DNA from: Pithys albifrons albifrons
Taxonomy: Eukaryota; Chordata; Aves; Passeriformes; Thamnophilidae
Direction: 5' to 3'
Assembly (NCBI RefSeq): GCF_047495875.1
Contig: NC_092471.1
Coordinates: 17,381,001 to 17,445,000 of the forward strand
Length of the DNA: 64,000 nucleotides
Part shown: in pieces, positions 50,437 through 62,439 of the stretch
How positions within the stretch are numbered: position 1 is the first letter of the stretch
Layout of the letters: the number at the start of each line of letters is the position of its first letter
The notes under the pieces: generated by a model
What the model saw: only the letters and a program-made list of their open reading frames with translations
Told to the model about the DNA's origin: nothing
Database searches by the model: none
Program-made: the position numbers and the translations under genes

Positions 50437-51543
50437 GAAAGCAAGGCTGTCAGGAAAATGGACCTACTCAGTCTACTGGGCAAGAAATGTCCTAGAGGTG
50501 AGATGAAGGGAATAGATGTGTGGAGGACACACATCTTGTTTATATGTTGCAGTTGTAGCTGTCAGGGAGGGGAATGAGCTTTTTCAAACACTTTCACAGT
50601 GGCTGTTGTGTATTTGGAGCAGGTCTGTATCTATACAGACATAAGTGATAGGAATAAGGTGAAAGCCTCTTGGCATGAGGGGACACATAGGCAGATGTGG
50701 ATCACAGAACAGATGTTGAGGCGTGCTGCTCCCTGCCCTGCATGGCACTGTCAGCAGGACAGCTTCTTCAGAGAAAAAAATAGAGGCACCCATTAAACAG
50801 GTGTATTTCTGAAACTGTAGGAGATAATGCCATGAATTCTCAGTGTGTTGTAGATCTAGGGATCACAGATGCAATCCCCTGAGTGTGAGGTGTACTGTCA
50901 TGTTGGGCAGGCTGAAGGAAAGGAGATGGGTCTGAGGTTTTTCAGCTGGGGCACAGTCACTGTTTCCCTTTTCTAACACATGAAGACCTTCTTAAGCTGC
51001 CATTGAGCCACAAAATGTAAGTGGTTGTATTTCTTAGGCTACATCTCAGGTCTGCCCATGGCAAAGGAAGGTGTCTGTGCATTGTGCCACAAGCCCTGGT
51101 GATTGAATCCAGCTCAGCTGTTGCAGGCTGCAGTGCTGGAGGCTGAGCACTGCCACAGGGAGACTGAAGCTTTCTGGAGGGTTGTCCTGTACCCTGAGTG
51201 TAACTATATTGTGTGATCCAGAAAGGACCAAAACATGGCACCAAGTCAGGCTCTGTCCTTGGGACAGTCTTGGCACATTACTGAAACAATGCTGTCCTGG
51301 ATGAAACTGAGTCTTTTGTTGTAAGCAATAAGTGCCTGTGTTTAGGTAAGGGAGCTGTCACTGGGAAATCTTCTCAAGATTGTTCTTCTGACTGCAGTTT
51401 TGCTCTTTTTTTCCTCACAGGAGAATTGTACCAACACAGAAGTTGCTATGTCAATGCATTCAAGAGAGAAAGAACTTTGAACCTCAGTGAGAAGCAGAAG
51501 CCCACTCCAGACAAGGAAAGCCAGAAGGAAGTGCCCTGAACCA
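50437..51543 (+). CDS. candidate two-exon small ORF (exons 50437-50497 and 51421-51543)
   Basis: The acceptor CTTTCTTTCTGTTTCAG precedes a 61-base segment ending AGAG with donor GTGAGA. The next acceptor, CTCTTTTTTTCCTCACAG, precedes a 123-base segment ending at GTGAGT. Joining the two leaves an ATG at 50458 with A at -3 and G at +4, and a frame of 52 codons starting MDLLSLLGKKCPRG. It is Lys/Glu-rich toward its C-terminus and stops at 51537-51539. A second frame through the same junction is also open (phrase GKWTYSVYWARNVLE) and stops at 51478-51480, so the reading frame is unsettled. No family is recognised. It may be a lncRNA or a chance arrangement. Confidence 0.18.
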
Positions 51544-52360
51544 GTGAGTGAACAAATCTAAACTCTAATCTACCTTTGGGATCCCAATAACTGACTTCCC
51601 AGAGGCTGAACTGAGGGGTCCTATCAGACCCTGAGGTGATGTTCCTAAGGCCCACTGACTAGTGCTGTATGGGGTTGGTTGTAACATGCAGTGGAATAAG
51701 TTAGAGCAGCTTGGCAAACACAAAATTCTTCCTGGGAAGGTCTGTAACTAATGTTTAAGGAGCAGTTGCTCTTATTACTGAGTGCTTTCAGAAGAGTCCC
51801 ATGGTCAGGAGACAAACTGACATGGACTTGCCAGCAGCTGACCCACTCTTGACTCAATCAGTGTTGGTGTTGTGCTTGGCAAAGCAAAGGAAGGTTATCT
51901 CACCCCTTACTCCTAGAGCTGCTCCTTGTTATCCTGCACTTCTCAGCCTCCACTTAATAACTTGATAAAAATAATTTGTCTACTGTGGCTTCTGCATCCA
52001 GAAGCACAGTTCTTCCTCTTGTAAATTTTACTTTCCTGGCCTGCTACAGTGCTTATGTTAGGACAAGGCAATGGAAAACTGCCTTGAGTCAGCCTGATTT
52101 AAATTTTTCCTCTCTCTTCCCCTGCTTTCTAGATTTGTTTATGCAGAGCATGGAGAAATCTGTGATGAAAGTGTATTGGGAATTAAAACTGTTTACATTT
52201 TGGTCTGTGTTTTTGCCACTGTCACCTGTGAAAAGATTTATCTTTTTCCTGCCAAGTTCTGGGGAGCAGGGGCTGATAAAGCTGAAAGTTTCATCCTTGA
52301 AGACAGACCTTGCATAAACTAAAGTTACTTGAGTCTCTCCTATTGTTTGGAGGTCTGATT

Positions 52361-52375
52361 GGGAGGGGGGGGGGC
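52361..52375 (+). repeat. G run
   Basis: GGGA followed by an uninterrupted run of about ten G, then CGCGG. It is followed by a purine-rich stretch to about 52432. Confidence 0.8.
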
Positions 52376-53047
52376 GCGGAGCAAGGAGGAAGAGAAAATG
52401 ATAAAAAATAAAGAGGGAGTGAGAGGGAGCAGCAGGGTCTGATTCCCTTTATTCCAAGATGTCCAAGTGCATTTTTGGACTCACAGATACTTGCTGATGA
52501 AGAACTCTTCTTGCCTGCGTTCTTACCTGCTGTTTGGGGCCACCCGGGATTGCTGCAGCTGGGGCATCACAGAATAAGTAGGTTTGCTTTCCAGGTAACC
52601 CTTCAGAAGAAGAACTCACTGGAGTTTGCATTCTTTATCCACCAGAAAAAGTCTTCAGAAGGAAGGAATCATCCCTTCTGCTCTGCCTCCAGCAGCCTCT
52701 GCTTTCTTCATTGTGGAGCTGTTCATCAGCTGTTGCTAATGAATTCCACACTAGCAACATGCTGCATCATTTCTGCTCTTGGGATTGAGATTTGGAGACG
52801 GCCACAGCCCAGACACTGCAGGACTTGGTTAATTTAAGACAAAAGAATCCCAGCTTTCAGCATAGAAGACAACAACACACATGGCTCCTCATCCCCTGCC
52901 TTTCACACAAGTCCTTGTTGGGAAGATCACATTGCTGTGCTGCCACTGCTGAGAGGCAGCAGCTGACAGTCACATTCATCTCCCAGCTGCTTCACTCCTC
53001 ACCTTTCAGTGCATCACAGCTGGGGAAGGAAACATCCTCCTGCCTTT

Positions 53048-53173
53048 TCACAGAATATTCTGAGTTAGAACCACAAGGTTCATCCAGTCCAACTCTTAAG
53101 TGAATGGGCTGTACAGGGATTGAACCTGTGACCTTGGTGTTATTAGCACTATGCTCTAACTGAGCTGCCTCCC
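53048..53173 (-). mobile_element. tRNA-Ile-headed SINE with CR1 tail (TguSINE1-like)
   Basis: On the minus strand, 53173 to about 53106 is a tRNA-Ile-like sequence. It has an A-box-like CAGCTCAGTTAGAGC, an anticodon loop CTAATAA (anticodon AAT) and a near-perfect B box GGTTCAATCCC. The D loop is about four bases short and the acceptor stem pairs poorly, so it is not a working tRNA gene. It continues into a CR1 3' end: GAGTTGGACTGGATGAACC, CAGAATATTCTGTGA. This head and tail combination is known as TguSINE1, a passerine family thought to be mobilised by CR1. The total length of about 126 bases fits a full copy. Confidence 0.88.
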
Positions 53174-53480
53174 TTACAAATAACATTCTTGTACCACCTT
53201 GCTCTCTCCTTCTTTCCACAAAAGTGATGAAAGTATAACTTCAGCTACTTACAGGAACATGTTTTATTTGCAAGACCATGTCAGTCAAAAGTTAATATAA
53301 TAGCACTGTTTTAATGTAAATAAATATTGAAAATTGAAGGCTTTGTTTGCTTCTTGTTCCCTTGTAGGACTGAGGGGGCTTGCAAAACTTGTAAGACTGC
53401 TATTTATTTACAGTATCTCCAAATACCATTATTTAACCTACTCATGTGCATTCTTACACAGATCTCATCCATTTACACAC

Positions 53481-54181
53481 TGTCCTAGGTCAGCAGGTAG
53501 GACCAGTTTATCCCTGTGTGAGGGTGACCAAAGCTATGTATCCTACACCCTCTATTCATTTCCCAAGAACTATTAACAATGGACCATTTGCAGCAGCTGC
53601 CCAGGGCACACCTGACTCCTCAGGCTGTGAGGTGGGAGTGAAAGAAGCCTGTGAGATAAGAGCTGTGGTAACTCCCCTCCAGGCAGTCATTGGCACCTTC
53701 ACCCCCAGCCTGAGGGGGCATGTCTGCTAATGGGCCATCAAGGATTCTAAAATACCCCAGTGTGTAACTCTCTGCCCTGTGGGAGGGACTGGGTGCTCCT
53801 ACCTGAGCCTGAGGGGACATAATCTTGAGGTTTGAAGACCTCAGGGGACCACTCATTGGATCCAGAGGAGGACCAGAACCTCGATAGGAGGAAACCACCG
53901 CTCTTGACCAGACTGCAACCATCATCTCCACTAACAGGTTTATCACTTCTTTTTGCTTTGAACTCGGAGGAACCAAGTGGGGCTCAGCACAGGGGCCAAC
54001 AAGCCCCATTGTGTTTGTGCCCCAGGGGGCTGGGTTATATGTCGGGGTTTTGTGGGTTTAACCCAATTTCTCTTTGTGCTATTGCTTTTATTGTAATGTT
54101 GTTATTAAATTGTAACTCTGCCTTATAATCTCTTTTGTGTTGGGTTCATTTCTCCTGCCGGTTCACCTTTAAACCAGCACA
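53481..54181 (-). mobile_element. solo LTR-like repeat, copy B
   Basis: Plus strand begins TGTCCTAGGTCAGCAGG and ends CCTTTAAACCAGCACA, the reverse complement of copy A. At about 700 bases it is the fuller copy, including a 37-base segment (about 53499-53535) missing from A. Both copies carry the same internal landmarks, such as the Cys/Pro-rich frame and the AT-rich TGTG-proximal end. Target duplication is unclear (CACAC against CATAT). There is no adjacent retroviral coding sequence. Confidence 0.75.
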
Positions 54182-54467
54182 CATATACACCCCAACCCTT
54201 GTGGTTTAACCAGGATTGCTTGTGTATGACACAGTGGGATCACACCCCACAAGGTCTTGTTCCCAGTGCTTTCACACATACTCCTGTTCACACTGCAGTC
54301 ATTGCCACTCTAATATTGCTGAAAAAAAACTCAAATTTGAGAACAGCTTTTGCCTTTTCTCTGCTCTGCCTCTCCCAGGCACTTAACTGAGCTTGCTAAG
54401 GGGATGGTCAGTGGCAATCCCAGCGGGGTCTCAGCTCCCCACTGCAGGAGCCGTGCAGGGCACAGCT
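54182..54467. other. short unique stretch
   Basis: Nothing recognised between the LTR and the next CR1. Confidence 0.5.
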
Positions 54468-54915
54468 GAATCATGGAATGGTTTGGAGTGGAAAGAACCT
54501 TAAAGCTTATCTACTCTGAACCCCCGGCCATGGTCAGGGACACCTTCAGCTAGCCCAGGTTGCTCCAAACCCCATCCAGCCAGGCCTTGGACACTTCCAG
54601 GGATGGGGCCAGTTTCTCTAGGCAACCTCTACCAGGACCTCACCACCCTCACAGGAAAGAAAATTTTCATAATAGCTAATATAAACCTGCCTCTTTCAGT
54701 TTAAAGCCATTCCTCCTTCTTCTATCACTACACACAATTGTCAAAAATCCCTTTCCAGCTCTCTTTGTAGCCCCTTCAAGTACTGAAAGTTCTCCCTGGA
54801 ACCTTCTCTTGTCCAGGCTGAATGACCCAACACTCAGCCTTTCCTTGTAGGAGAGGTGTTCTGTCTTCATGGCCTCCTCTGGACTCACCCCAACACCCCA
54901 GAGCTGAACACAGGT
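54468..54915 (-). mobile_element. CR1 LINE 3' fragment
   Basis: Plus strand starts AATCATGGAATGGTTTGGAG (antisense tail). It continues through the antisense GGCCATGGTCAGGGACACC region, TTGGACACTTCCAGGGATGG, TTTGTAGCCCCTTCAAGTAC, CTTGTAGGAGAGGTGTTCTG and TGGCCTCCTCTGGACTCACC. At nearly 450 bases it is the longest continuous CR1 here. Confidence 0.92.
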
Positions 54916-57636
54916 TGTGGTGGCTGAAAACAGCCCCCACAGGAGCCCCCTGCCCTGCCCAGCAGCTGGAGGCTGTCTGTGCCCTGCACCCTGGAATCTG
55001 TAGGGACAGGGATTCCAGACTGCTCCAGCCCAGGCTGAGAAGTCCTTCCCAGCACTCCCCTGAACTACTAAGGAGTCTGAAGCTGAGTCTTGTAAATCCC
55101 TTTTCCTGACAAGAGTTGAGCCAACGGAGGAAGCTCACAGCCAGTCATCATTAGCAGGTCTTTAGTTCATTAAGCTGTCACTGCCAAGGGAACCAGCTCC
55201 CGCCCCGCACAGTGAACACCGGCCCAGCATCCCTCCGTCAGCCACACGATGGCAGGAGAACCAAAGATCACAGCGAAGGGCTTTGAAACTCTAGGCTGCA
55301 ACAGAGAAGGCACCTGCCTGTGGATCTGCTGGTCTCGCCTCCTACATGGGCTAACCCAGACCCACCGGGAATGCAGCCTGGCCAAGAGACAGCTGCAGGG
55401 GAGCCTGACAGCTCTGCTGTGGCTTCTCCACAGTGAGGTCACAGCTTCAGATCTGGCTGTCTCCCATCGTGGCATCACACAGGACCCCTATTATATCCAC
55501 ACAGTTCAGTGCCCACAAGGGCCTGAAAAAAAAGAGCTCCAGCCTTTCAAAACATGAGGCAGCTGTAAATTCAGCAGCACAAGGCCCTGAGCCACCTGCC
55601 AGAACTAGATCTGCCTTGTGCAGGCAGTGGAAGAGGTGATTCCAGATGTTCCTTACAACCTGAATTACTCCATGCACCAACCCATTCCAGGTCAGCCTCT
55701 GCAGATAGCTTTCCTCCACCATCTCTGCACACTCTTCCTTTTAGCTACAGAGCCTCAAACAAGCTGCTTTCGAACCAGAACCATCATAAATGTCTGGAGT
55801 AATCTCACACACACACAAGAATTGCTTAAAAACCCCAGAGCTGTGCTTACACTCTGCGATGAAAGTGGTTTTCCCCTCAGCCAGCTGACCTTCCATTAAA
55901 GAGATTCCAGAAGTACTAAAGCAGCTTCAGATGATGTCTTCACAAGAAACAGGTTCCACATCAGAGCCCTAAGTGCCCAGAGTAACAAGCCATACTTACA
56001 ACTGTCATGACATGGAAAAAAAAAATCCATACTGCCTGATATCAGGTGGGAGAAAACCAAAACAGTGCAAGCGAACACAACTCCAAGTGGGGTACCTGAC
56101 CAGGGGAAGTTATTTTTAGAAGAAGGTACTTCAAGACAGAACATTTCTCCCCAAATGATACATTATATAATTCAACTACGAGCAAATCTAAACTCAAAAC
56201 CTACAAGCTCTTTCACAATCCAGGAAATTCCAGAATAATTTACTTTCTTTACTCTTTTGCAGCTGGGTCATGGCTGAGACAGGGGTCTTGCTGCCTTGCC
56301 AGGGCATCATGTCAGCTCTAGAAATAATGGAGGGTAACAACTACCTCTATTTCTTAGGTGAAAATAATGGGGACAATAAAGCAGATGCATCAATATAACC
56401 ACTCCCTCACATGGTGATATATTTGGACTGTGACAAAAGGTATGGAGCCAAACACTCTTCTTATCCTGTGCATCCTCTCTGGTTTTCTTAAATCCCTTCT
56501 CCTTCGCAATCGTCTGAGTCCTGGAAAAGAATGAAAAGGTATCCACATTTATGCTAAAACTGCAACATGTCAACCTGGTCCTCTGCTTAGATTTTGTAGC
56601 ACATAGCAGCTATTTTAGCACATCTGTTAGATCATTTTCAGGCTGCAACAAAGCCCAGCTTTGGGATAGGGAGCCAGGACCTGAGGGGATAATCCAGCCA
56701 TCCCATAGCCCCAATGAGGGCAGTCACGTTCTACCAAGGTCCTGGATCATCAAACAAGTCCATGATAACAAAGCACGTCCAAGTTTGTTTAGGAAGTCAA
56801 TCCACAGGTCAGGATCAGGTCCAGCAAAAATATCCAGTATCAAGCACAACCCTGGGATGGCCAGGTAGGGTCATGGTGATGAGGCAGATCCAACATCAGT
56901 CCAGGACATGAGTCCACAGATCAAGGCACAAGCAAGCAAGGTATGAGTGTGGCTGAGCCAGAGACCAGCAGTCCTGCAGACCAGCTTAAACAGATAAGGA
57001 ACATCCAGGGATCCAACCAAAATGGGCTACAGAGCCCATGGGCAGGTGTGGAGGGGGTGCCACAGGTGAGGTTGCTCAGGGCCATAAAGGCCTATTAATG
57101 CCCATAGGGCTCTGAGAGTCATTTATTAAACTGGTCTGCAAGATCACCTGCTGCAAGGAGGGTTCTGACTCAGATCATTTTTAACACATCATTTTTTGTC
57201 ATTCATTTAAAGAAGAACATTAATACCCTCAATTGGTATAAACTCAGATTTTCTACTGATTAATAGTGGTGATTAGCTGCTCTTTACCTACTGGATTGAT
57301 CCAATAAAGGCCCAGGATACAAAATATCAGAACTGCATTCTGGTATTCATTTTAGATCATGTAGTTTTGAATGATGACAGACATCTGAAAGTGTGCTTCT
57401 TCTCAGAAATTAAAATATAAAACTTCCTTTAAGTTTGAAAAATCAAAACAAAAAGTACTAGTGCAAATAATGTCTTTTTCTAGACAAACTGTAGTAATCC
57501 CATTAGTGTTTACCCTCCTGTAGCACCATGGACACCAATGACAGCTGAGGAGGTCGTTGTCTGAGCTCCAGGCTTGAGGTGAGCAGCTGAAAAAATCTGG
57601 GCAAGGGGGTTAATTGAAATATTACAGGTAGCTCCT
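54916..57636. other. unique sequence
   Basis: A GC-richer patch at about 55.19-55.33 kb carries several CpGs. No gene is recognised. Overlapping frames of about 100 codons on both strands (55170-55557) have no domain. Confidence 0.4.
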
Positions 57637-57900
57637 GCCTGCTGCCAAAGCACCTCACACAGGGCAGTATCTGCTGCCAGAGCACCCTGCTCAGTTCGGT
57701 ACCTGCTCTTAAACCACTCATCTCAGTGCAGTACCTGCTCCCAAAACACTCGAGTGCAGTCTCTGGTCCTAAAACACTCAACTCAGTGCAGTACCCGTTC
57801 CCAAAGCATCCCGCTCAGTTGGACACCTGCTCCCAAAGCAGCTAGTTCAGTATGGTACCTGCTCAGGGCAGTCTCTGCTCCCAAAACACGCCCATAGCAG
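57637..57900 (+). repeat. 32-base minisatellite, about eight diverged units
   Basis: Repeated TACCTGCTCCCAAAGCA-like units, each followed by a CTCAGTGCAG-like end. Most units are exactly 32 bases; one is 28 and one 16. Units differ at several positions. The period is not a multiple of three, so no coding frame persists through it. It abuts a GC-rich patch at 57.9-58.1 kb. Confidence 0.88.
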
Positions 57901-58130
57901 GCGGCGCTCCCTGCCTGCAGGGACGAGGGAGCTGCTCCCTGGATGTCCCTCGAACAGGCTCTGGGCAAAAGTGCCTTCCCCACTGCCGGGAAGAGCCCCG
58001 CGCTGTTCAGCTATTCCTGCGGGAGCCACAAAGCCCATCCAGCTCGCAGCTGGGAGAAATAAAGGCAGGATTAGCCGTGGGCATTGGACACCTAGAGCCT
58101 CTTGCCGAGCCAAGTGAGAAGGGTAACTTC
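57901..58130. other. GC-richer patch with CpGs
   Basis: Higher GC and CpG than the flanks (GGCGGCGC, GACGAGG, CCGGGAAG, CCCCGCGC, CTCGCAGC). It is too short and too CpG-poor for a clear CpG island, and no TATA box or initiator stands out. It is a possible minor promoter or an extension of the diverged minisatellite. Confidence 0.25.
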
Positions 58131-61100
58131 AGGCGTTTTGTGTTCTGAAAAGCCTGGAGATTTGGCAAATGCAGCCACTCACTCAGCTGTGCAGCCTCCT
58201 GTAAACTGAAATGCCCTCTTAATGCTGCTGAAAAGAGAAAATAATGATAGCACTGGAGAATAAATGAAAACTAAGGCTAAACATGAGATCATTGTGCTGA
58301 CATTAGCAATTATCACCCTAAACACTGCTGCAGACACCCAGCATCAGGAAAAGGTGATCTCTGAAAACAGAAACCTTTAGCTGCCTTTCTTAGGTGTAAA
58401 TAATTGCTTTAGATGGACCATATCACAGATAGCAAACAACAACAACAGAAAAAAGTAGGAGAAATTTGATTTCATTTTGTGAGGGACAGGCAATTCATAT
58501 CTAAAACTTGTCAAGAGAAATCACCTGTATGCAATTCCATACAAATACACCCAGCTGATTTTCTAGCACCTTTCCAACTTCCATAGACAGTTGGGTTCTG
58601 AGGGTTCGGATGATACCTCTGGTGCTGAGTCATTTGTGGGGTCTCCCTAGTATGAATTAAGAACAAGAAGTAACAATTTGTGTTCTCAGACAGTCACGTC
58701 TGGAGAAATCCCAGCATATATTCATTTACAACTAACAAGTGACCTGCCTGGACTAAGAAATGGAACTGAAGCTGCAAAGTCTCTACATTTTAAAATACTT
58801 AAGTTGGAAACACTAGGCCAAATTTACCACTGGGACAAGAATCATGATTCTCCTAATGAAGACATCCTTCCACCAAACCCAAGGTTGGCCTTATTCACTC
58901 TTTAGGATTTAAATTGTTGAGATGACCAATAGGGCGGTACTGAATATGTATCCTTTTCAAGCATGCACTTTTCATTAAGTAACTTTTTTTAGACAAAGAA
59001 CTTTTCACAGGAGGATGAGAGGATCTGCCTGATGAAATATTGACTCTCCTAATTCATATTAGACTCTCAAGCATCATTCAACAACTCTGAATTGACTAAT
59101 GGCCATCAGAGGAAATAGATTTCCACCTTAATCTTTAGTTCTTGTCTGAATGATATTAATACACATTGTTTATCACTAATGAGCTCTAGAATATGATGTT
59201 AACAGAAGCAATTAAGGCCCAGAACAACTATCTGCAATACTGTGCTGGGGCTGAATGAATGGGTAATGAATCACTTTCATAACTCAGTTCCACTTTCCTC
59301 ACTACAAATCACACGTCAGGTCTTAGTGAACTCCTCTTAGTGTCCAGGCTGTGGCCTCTATTTCCAACTTGTGTGTGTGTAAGAGGTTGCTTATATAAGA
59401 GAGAAACACACAGATCTTTTGAAGACCTTGTTTTGTGGTTTTTAATTATTTTTGAGTGATAGCAGCCACCTTCAAAGAGAGGTGTCATATTTAGACTACC
59501 CTTTCCTGTACCAGGCATAGATTTAAGCTTCTCCTAAAGTGTTTAAGTTCAGGAGAATAAGTTTGACTCAGAGCACTGTTTAGCCAGGCTTGCCAGATGT
59601 TGACTTCTTGTGCAGATAATCATGGCAGAGGGGTCATGCACTTCAGGGGGGTTTTTGCCTGTTCAAGGCAAGATTGTCTCTCTCAAAAATCTTTGTGAAC
59701 TACTGGCTTCAGGGAAACATTTCCATGTCATTTGTGGTCACAAGAACTTAAAAGCTCACACTGAGGTTAAGAAAAAAAGCAAAGTATGTTGCTACCTGGA
59801 TAATTTTTGTTTTGTGCTGTTGCCCCATCCCAGAAAAGGCTGGATGTACCTGACTTTAATGAACTATATTGCACACTAAGTCTTTGAGGTACTTTGAAGC
59901 TAACTCAGTCCTTAAAAGGAAACAAAAGCTACTACTAGACAGCAACATTCCCAGAAGTGAAGGTGATAATTGATATGTCTCCAATTTAAGACTTCATCTT
60001 ACATTTGAAGCTAGAGAATTTTCACTATTGACATCAGTAGGCACTTGTTGTAAATAATGCTCAACTTGAATCAACAAGGCTTTTCTGTGTTCTGATACAC
60101 TGAATAATGCACTCATCTAGTCTTTACAGAGCCTTGAAGGAGAATTAAGTAAACCAGAAGTATCAGACAACAGGATCATTTGCTCTCATACTGTAAGAAA
60201 TTGCTGAGACAAGTAAACATCAGTGTGAATTTACTTTTGTCAAGCATTTCAGCAGAAGGCTCCAAATCTGCCTGAAGATGCTCTGTCAGTTTAAACTGAG
60301 AAAATGTGAGCGGGTATGGAACCATTTCTGTTCCTATAATCAGTATCACTGCAGCAGAGCTGGCATCCTACCTCTGTTATATTTTCCTTAAATAAAATCA
60401 AAACAAGCAGTTTTGACACTTTTTAGGCTCACCTGGCTGGCTTGGACTGTGCTGCACTGCTGTTTCTCTCAGCCCCAACCTCTGGCTGGTGTTTTTAAAT
60501 AACCCATATGAAATGAAAGTTGAAACATGGCTCTTCAGCAGCAAAGTGGAACACATTTATTGGCTCCAGGTGACCCAGATGATTTTTACCTGTCTTCACC
60601 TACAGACATTATCTTCACACCTACAACCAGGCTCTGCACATGGACATTTTTGATCTCTGACTGATGCTTAGTACCAAATTAGTCAGCAGTTCCTTTTTTT
60701 TTATTTATTTTTAAGGGGTTAGCTATCTAAGGACCAAGATCAAAGCAGTAAGAGCATCATTTCATTGTGCTGACTTGAATTGCAGTGTCACTTTAATTTG
60801 CAACCACTGAAGCAGAACCTCACCGAATGCAAAGGAAATACTTTAGCAATTAGCCTGCACTCAACTCAGTGCTGCAGGAGTCATGCTGCTGTAGCAGCTG
60901 TGCCACTGAGCTCTGGGATGGCCCCATCACCCAGCACAACCTGCAGGTGAGGGTGCACCTCTGGAATAACAGAGCTGTGTCACTGCTGATGAGAAAGGGA
61001 CACTTCCTGGAACATCTTAGAGCAAAATTAGCTGGAAAGGAACTTTAAGAATTCAGGCCTGTGCAGTTATTTTTTGTTTCCTTGTTTGTTTTTTATATAT

Positions 61101-62439
61101 ATATAAATAATAAAAGGGAATAGACTTCAATAAAAGCAAGATTATTAAAGAACTTCTGGAGTTACAAGGCTTCTTGGTTTACTCAGGAGAAAACTGTGTA
61201 CTTCCACTGAAGGAGATTAGAAAACCTGTGCTCTAAGTGTTAGGAAAAAACCAACAGTGACAGCCAGTTACGCACAACTTGTAACAGCACGTACACGGAT
61301 GAGCTTTCTCTTCTCCATGTCCAGTCTCCTTGTGAAGCTCCCTATCACATTAAGCTCCATGGCTATCATCTGGATTCTTCAAACCTGACTCAATACTGCA
61401 GGGGGAAACAGGACGCATTCACAGTTGAGATATGGAAAGCAGCAGAAGATGTGAACATGTGTCACTCTTATCACTGTGCATTAACAGGTCTGCTTTATCT
61501 ACATTACCATTGCCACCTCCTGTACAATCATACAGACATATCCCCATCTGCAATTTAGTTTCTATCAATAGAGAAAGAAAAGAAAAACCTTCCCTTCATA
61601 CACAAAGCAGTTAATCAAAGTCTACAGAAAACCTGGAATGCTGTTACAGGCCAGACCTTCACTGGGCAATGCCCTGGATCAAATGGGCAGTCAGTTCCTT
61701 TCAGGGCCATCAGCAGCACAGCCCTCCAGGACTGTCCTTCGGTGCCTGGACAGCTGGGTGCCTACCCTGCTCTTGTGCCAAACAGACACAGGTAATTCAG
61801 AACAGAGACATCCCCAGGGCTTGTTTACCCATTAAGATGTTGGAAAGAGAGTTTAGGCTGCTTTCCAGAACCCTGGGCAGGAGCAGCTGCTGCCTCTGTA
61901 TTTACTGATACCTTATAAATGCTGCCATCCATCTGCAACACCCACTTTTTCAAGATGCCAGAAACTGAGCACCAAACACCCCTAGCCAGCCCTTGCCATT
62001 GCTAGCCAGCCCTTGCCAAAGGGGATGGAAGATGCCAGTTTGGAGTAGAGACACCCCCAAAAAGAGTCAAAGCCCAAGTGGCCGTGGGCACCCCCTTCAT
62101 CCCCCATGACACCCACCCATCTGGTCAGGCCCTTTGTCCAGGCTGTCCTCAGGGGGCCAGGGGTGGCCATGGGTGCTATATGAGGCACCTGCGGCTCACA
62201 CAATGGGCTGTGGGTGCTCGGGGGAGAGACAGATTGATGTATTGTGTGTGGGGGAGGAGGGCTGTCACTGGAATCCATGTGAACCCAGGCTTTTGGGGCA
62301 GGGGAGATTGACAGCTTTTGTGGGTCGCAGCTCTCTTTCAAAGCTCTGCTTTATAGACAGTAGGTTAGGGGGCCCGGGCTTTCACTCCCATAATTCGAAC
62401 AGGGCAATCATCAGCATTGAGAATTTCTTCTCTCTCTCT
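58131..62439. other. unique AT-rich noncoding sequence
   Basis: No repeat family or gene recognised. There is a TATATATATA run near 61095 and a short direct duplication at 61982-62018. The frame at 58678-58905 looks mildly protein-like but has no splice or start context. Confidence 0.45.
61982..62018 (+). repeat. 20-base tandem duplication
   Basis: CTAGCCAGCCCTTGCCA occurs twice, 20 bases apart, with no mismatch in the shared part. Confidence 0.8.

Larger units (their letters stand above)
46173..53047. other. unique sequence between inverted LTRs
   Basis: Contains the short tandem repeat at 47303, a CA microsatellite at 48461, the two-exon small-ORF candidate at 50.4-51.5 kb and a G run at 52361. 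No internal retroviral sequence is seen, so the LTRs do not bound a provirus. Confidence 0.5.

Noticed and set aside
53106..53173. Functional tRNA-Ile(AAT) gene
   Set aside because: The D loop is shortened, the acceptor stem is poorly paired, and the sequence is fused to a CR1 tail. It is the head of a SINE.
45492..54181. A complete endogenous retrovirus bounded by the two LTR-like copies
   Set aside because: The copies are in opposite orientation and the 7.3 kb between them shows no gag, pol or env similarity, so they are separate solo insertions.
57637..57900. CRISPR-like array
   Set aside because: Units are contiguous with no unique spacers and diverge from one another, and the host is a vertebrate. 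It is a minisatellite.
58678..58905. 75-codon plus-strand frame with a protein-like second half
   Set aside because: No acceptor, donor or good start context, and no recognisable family.
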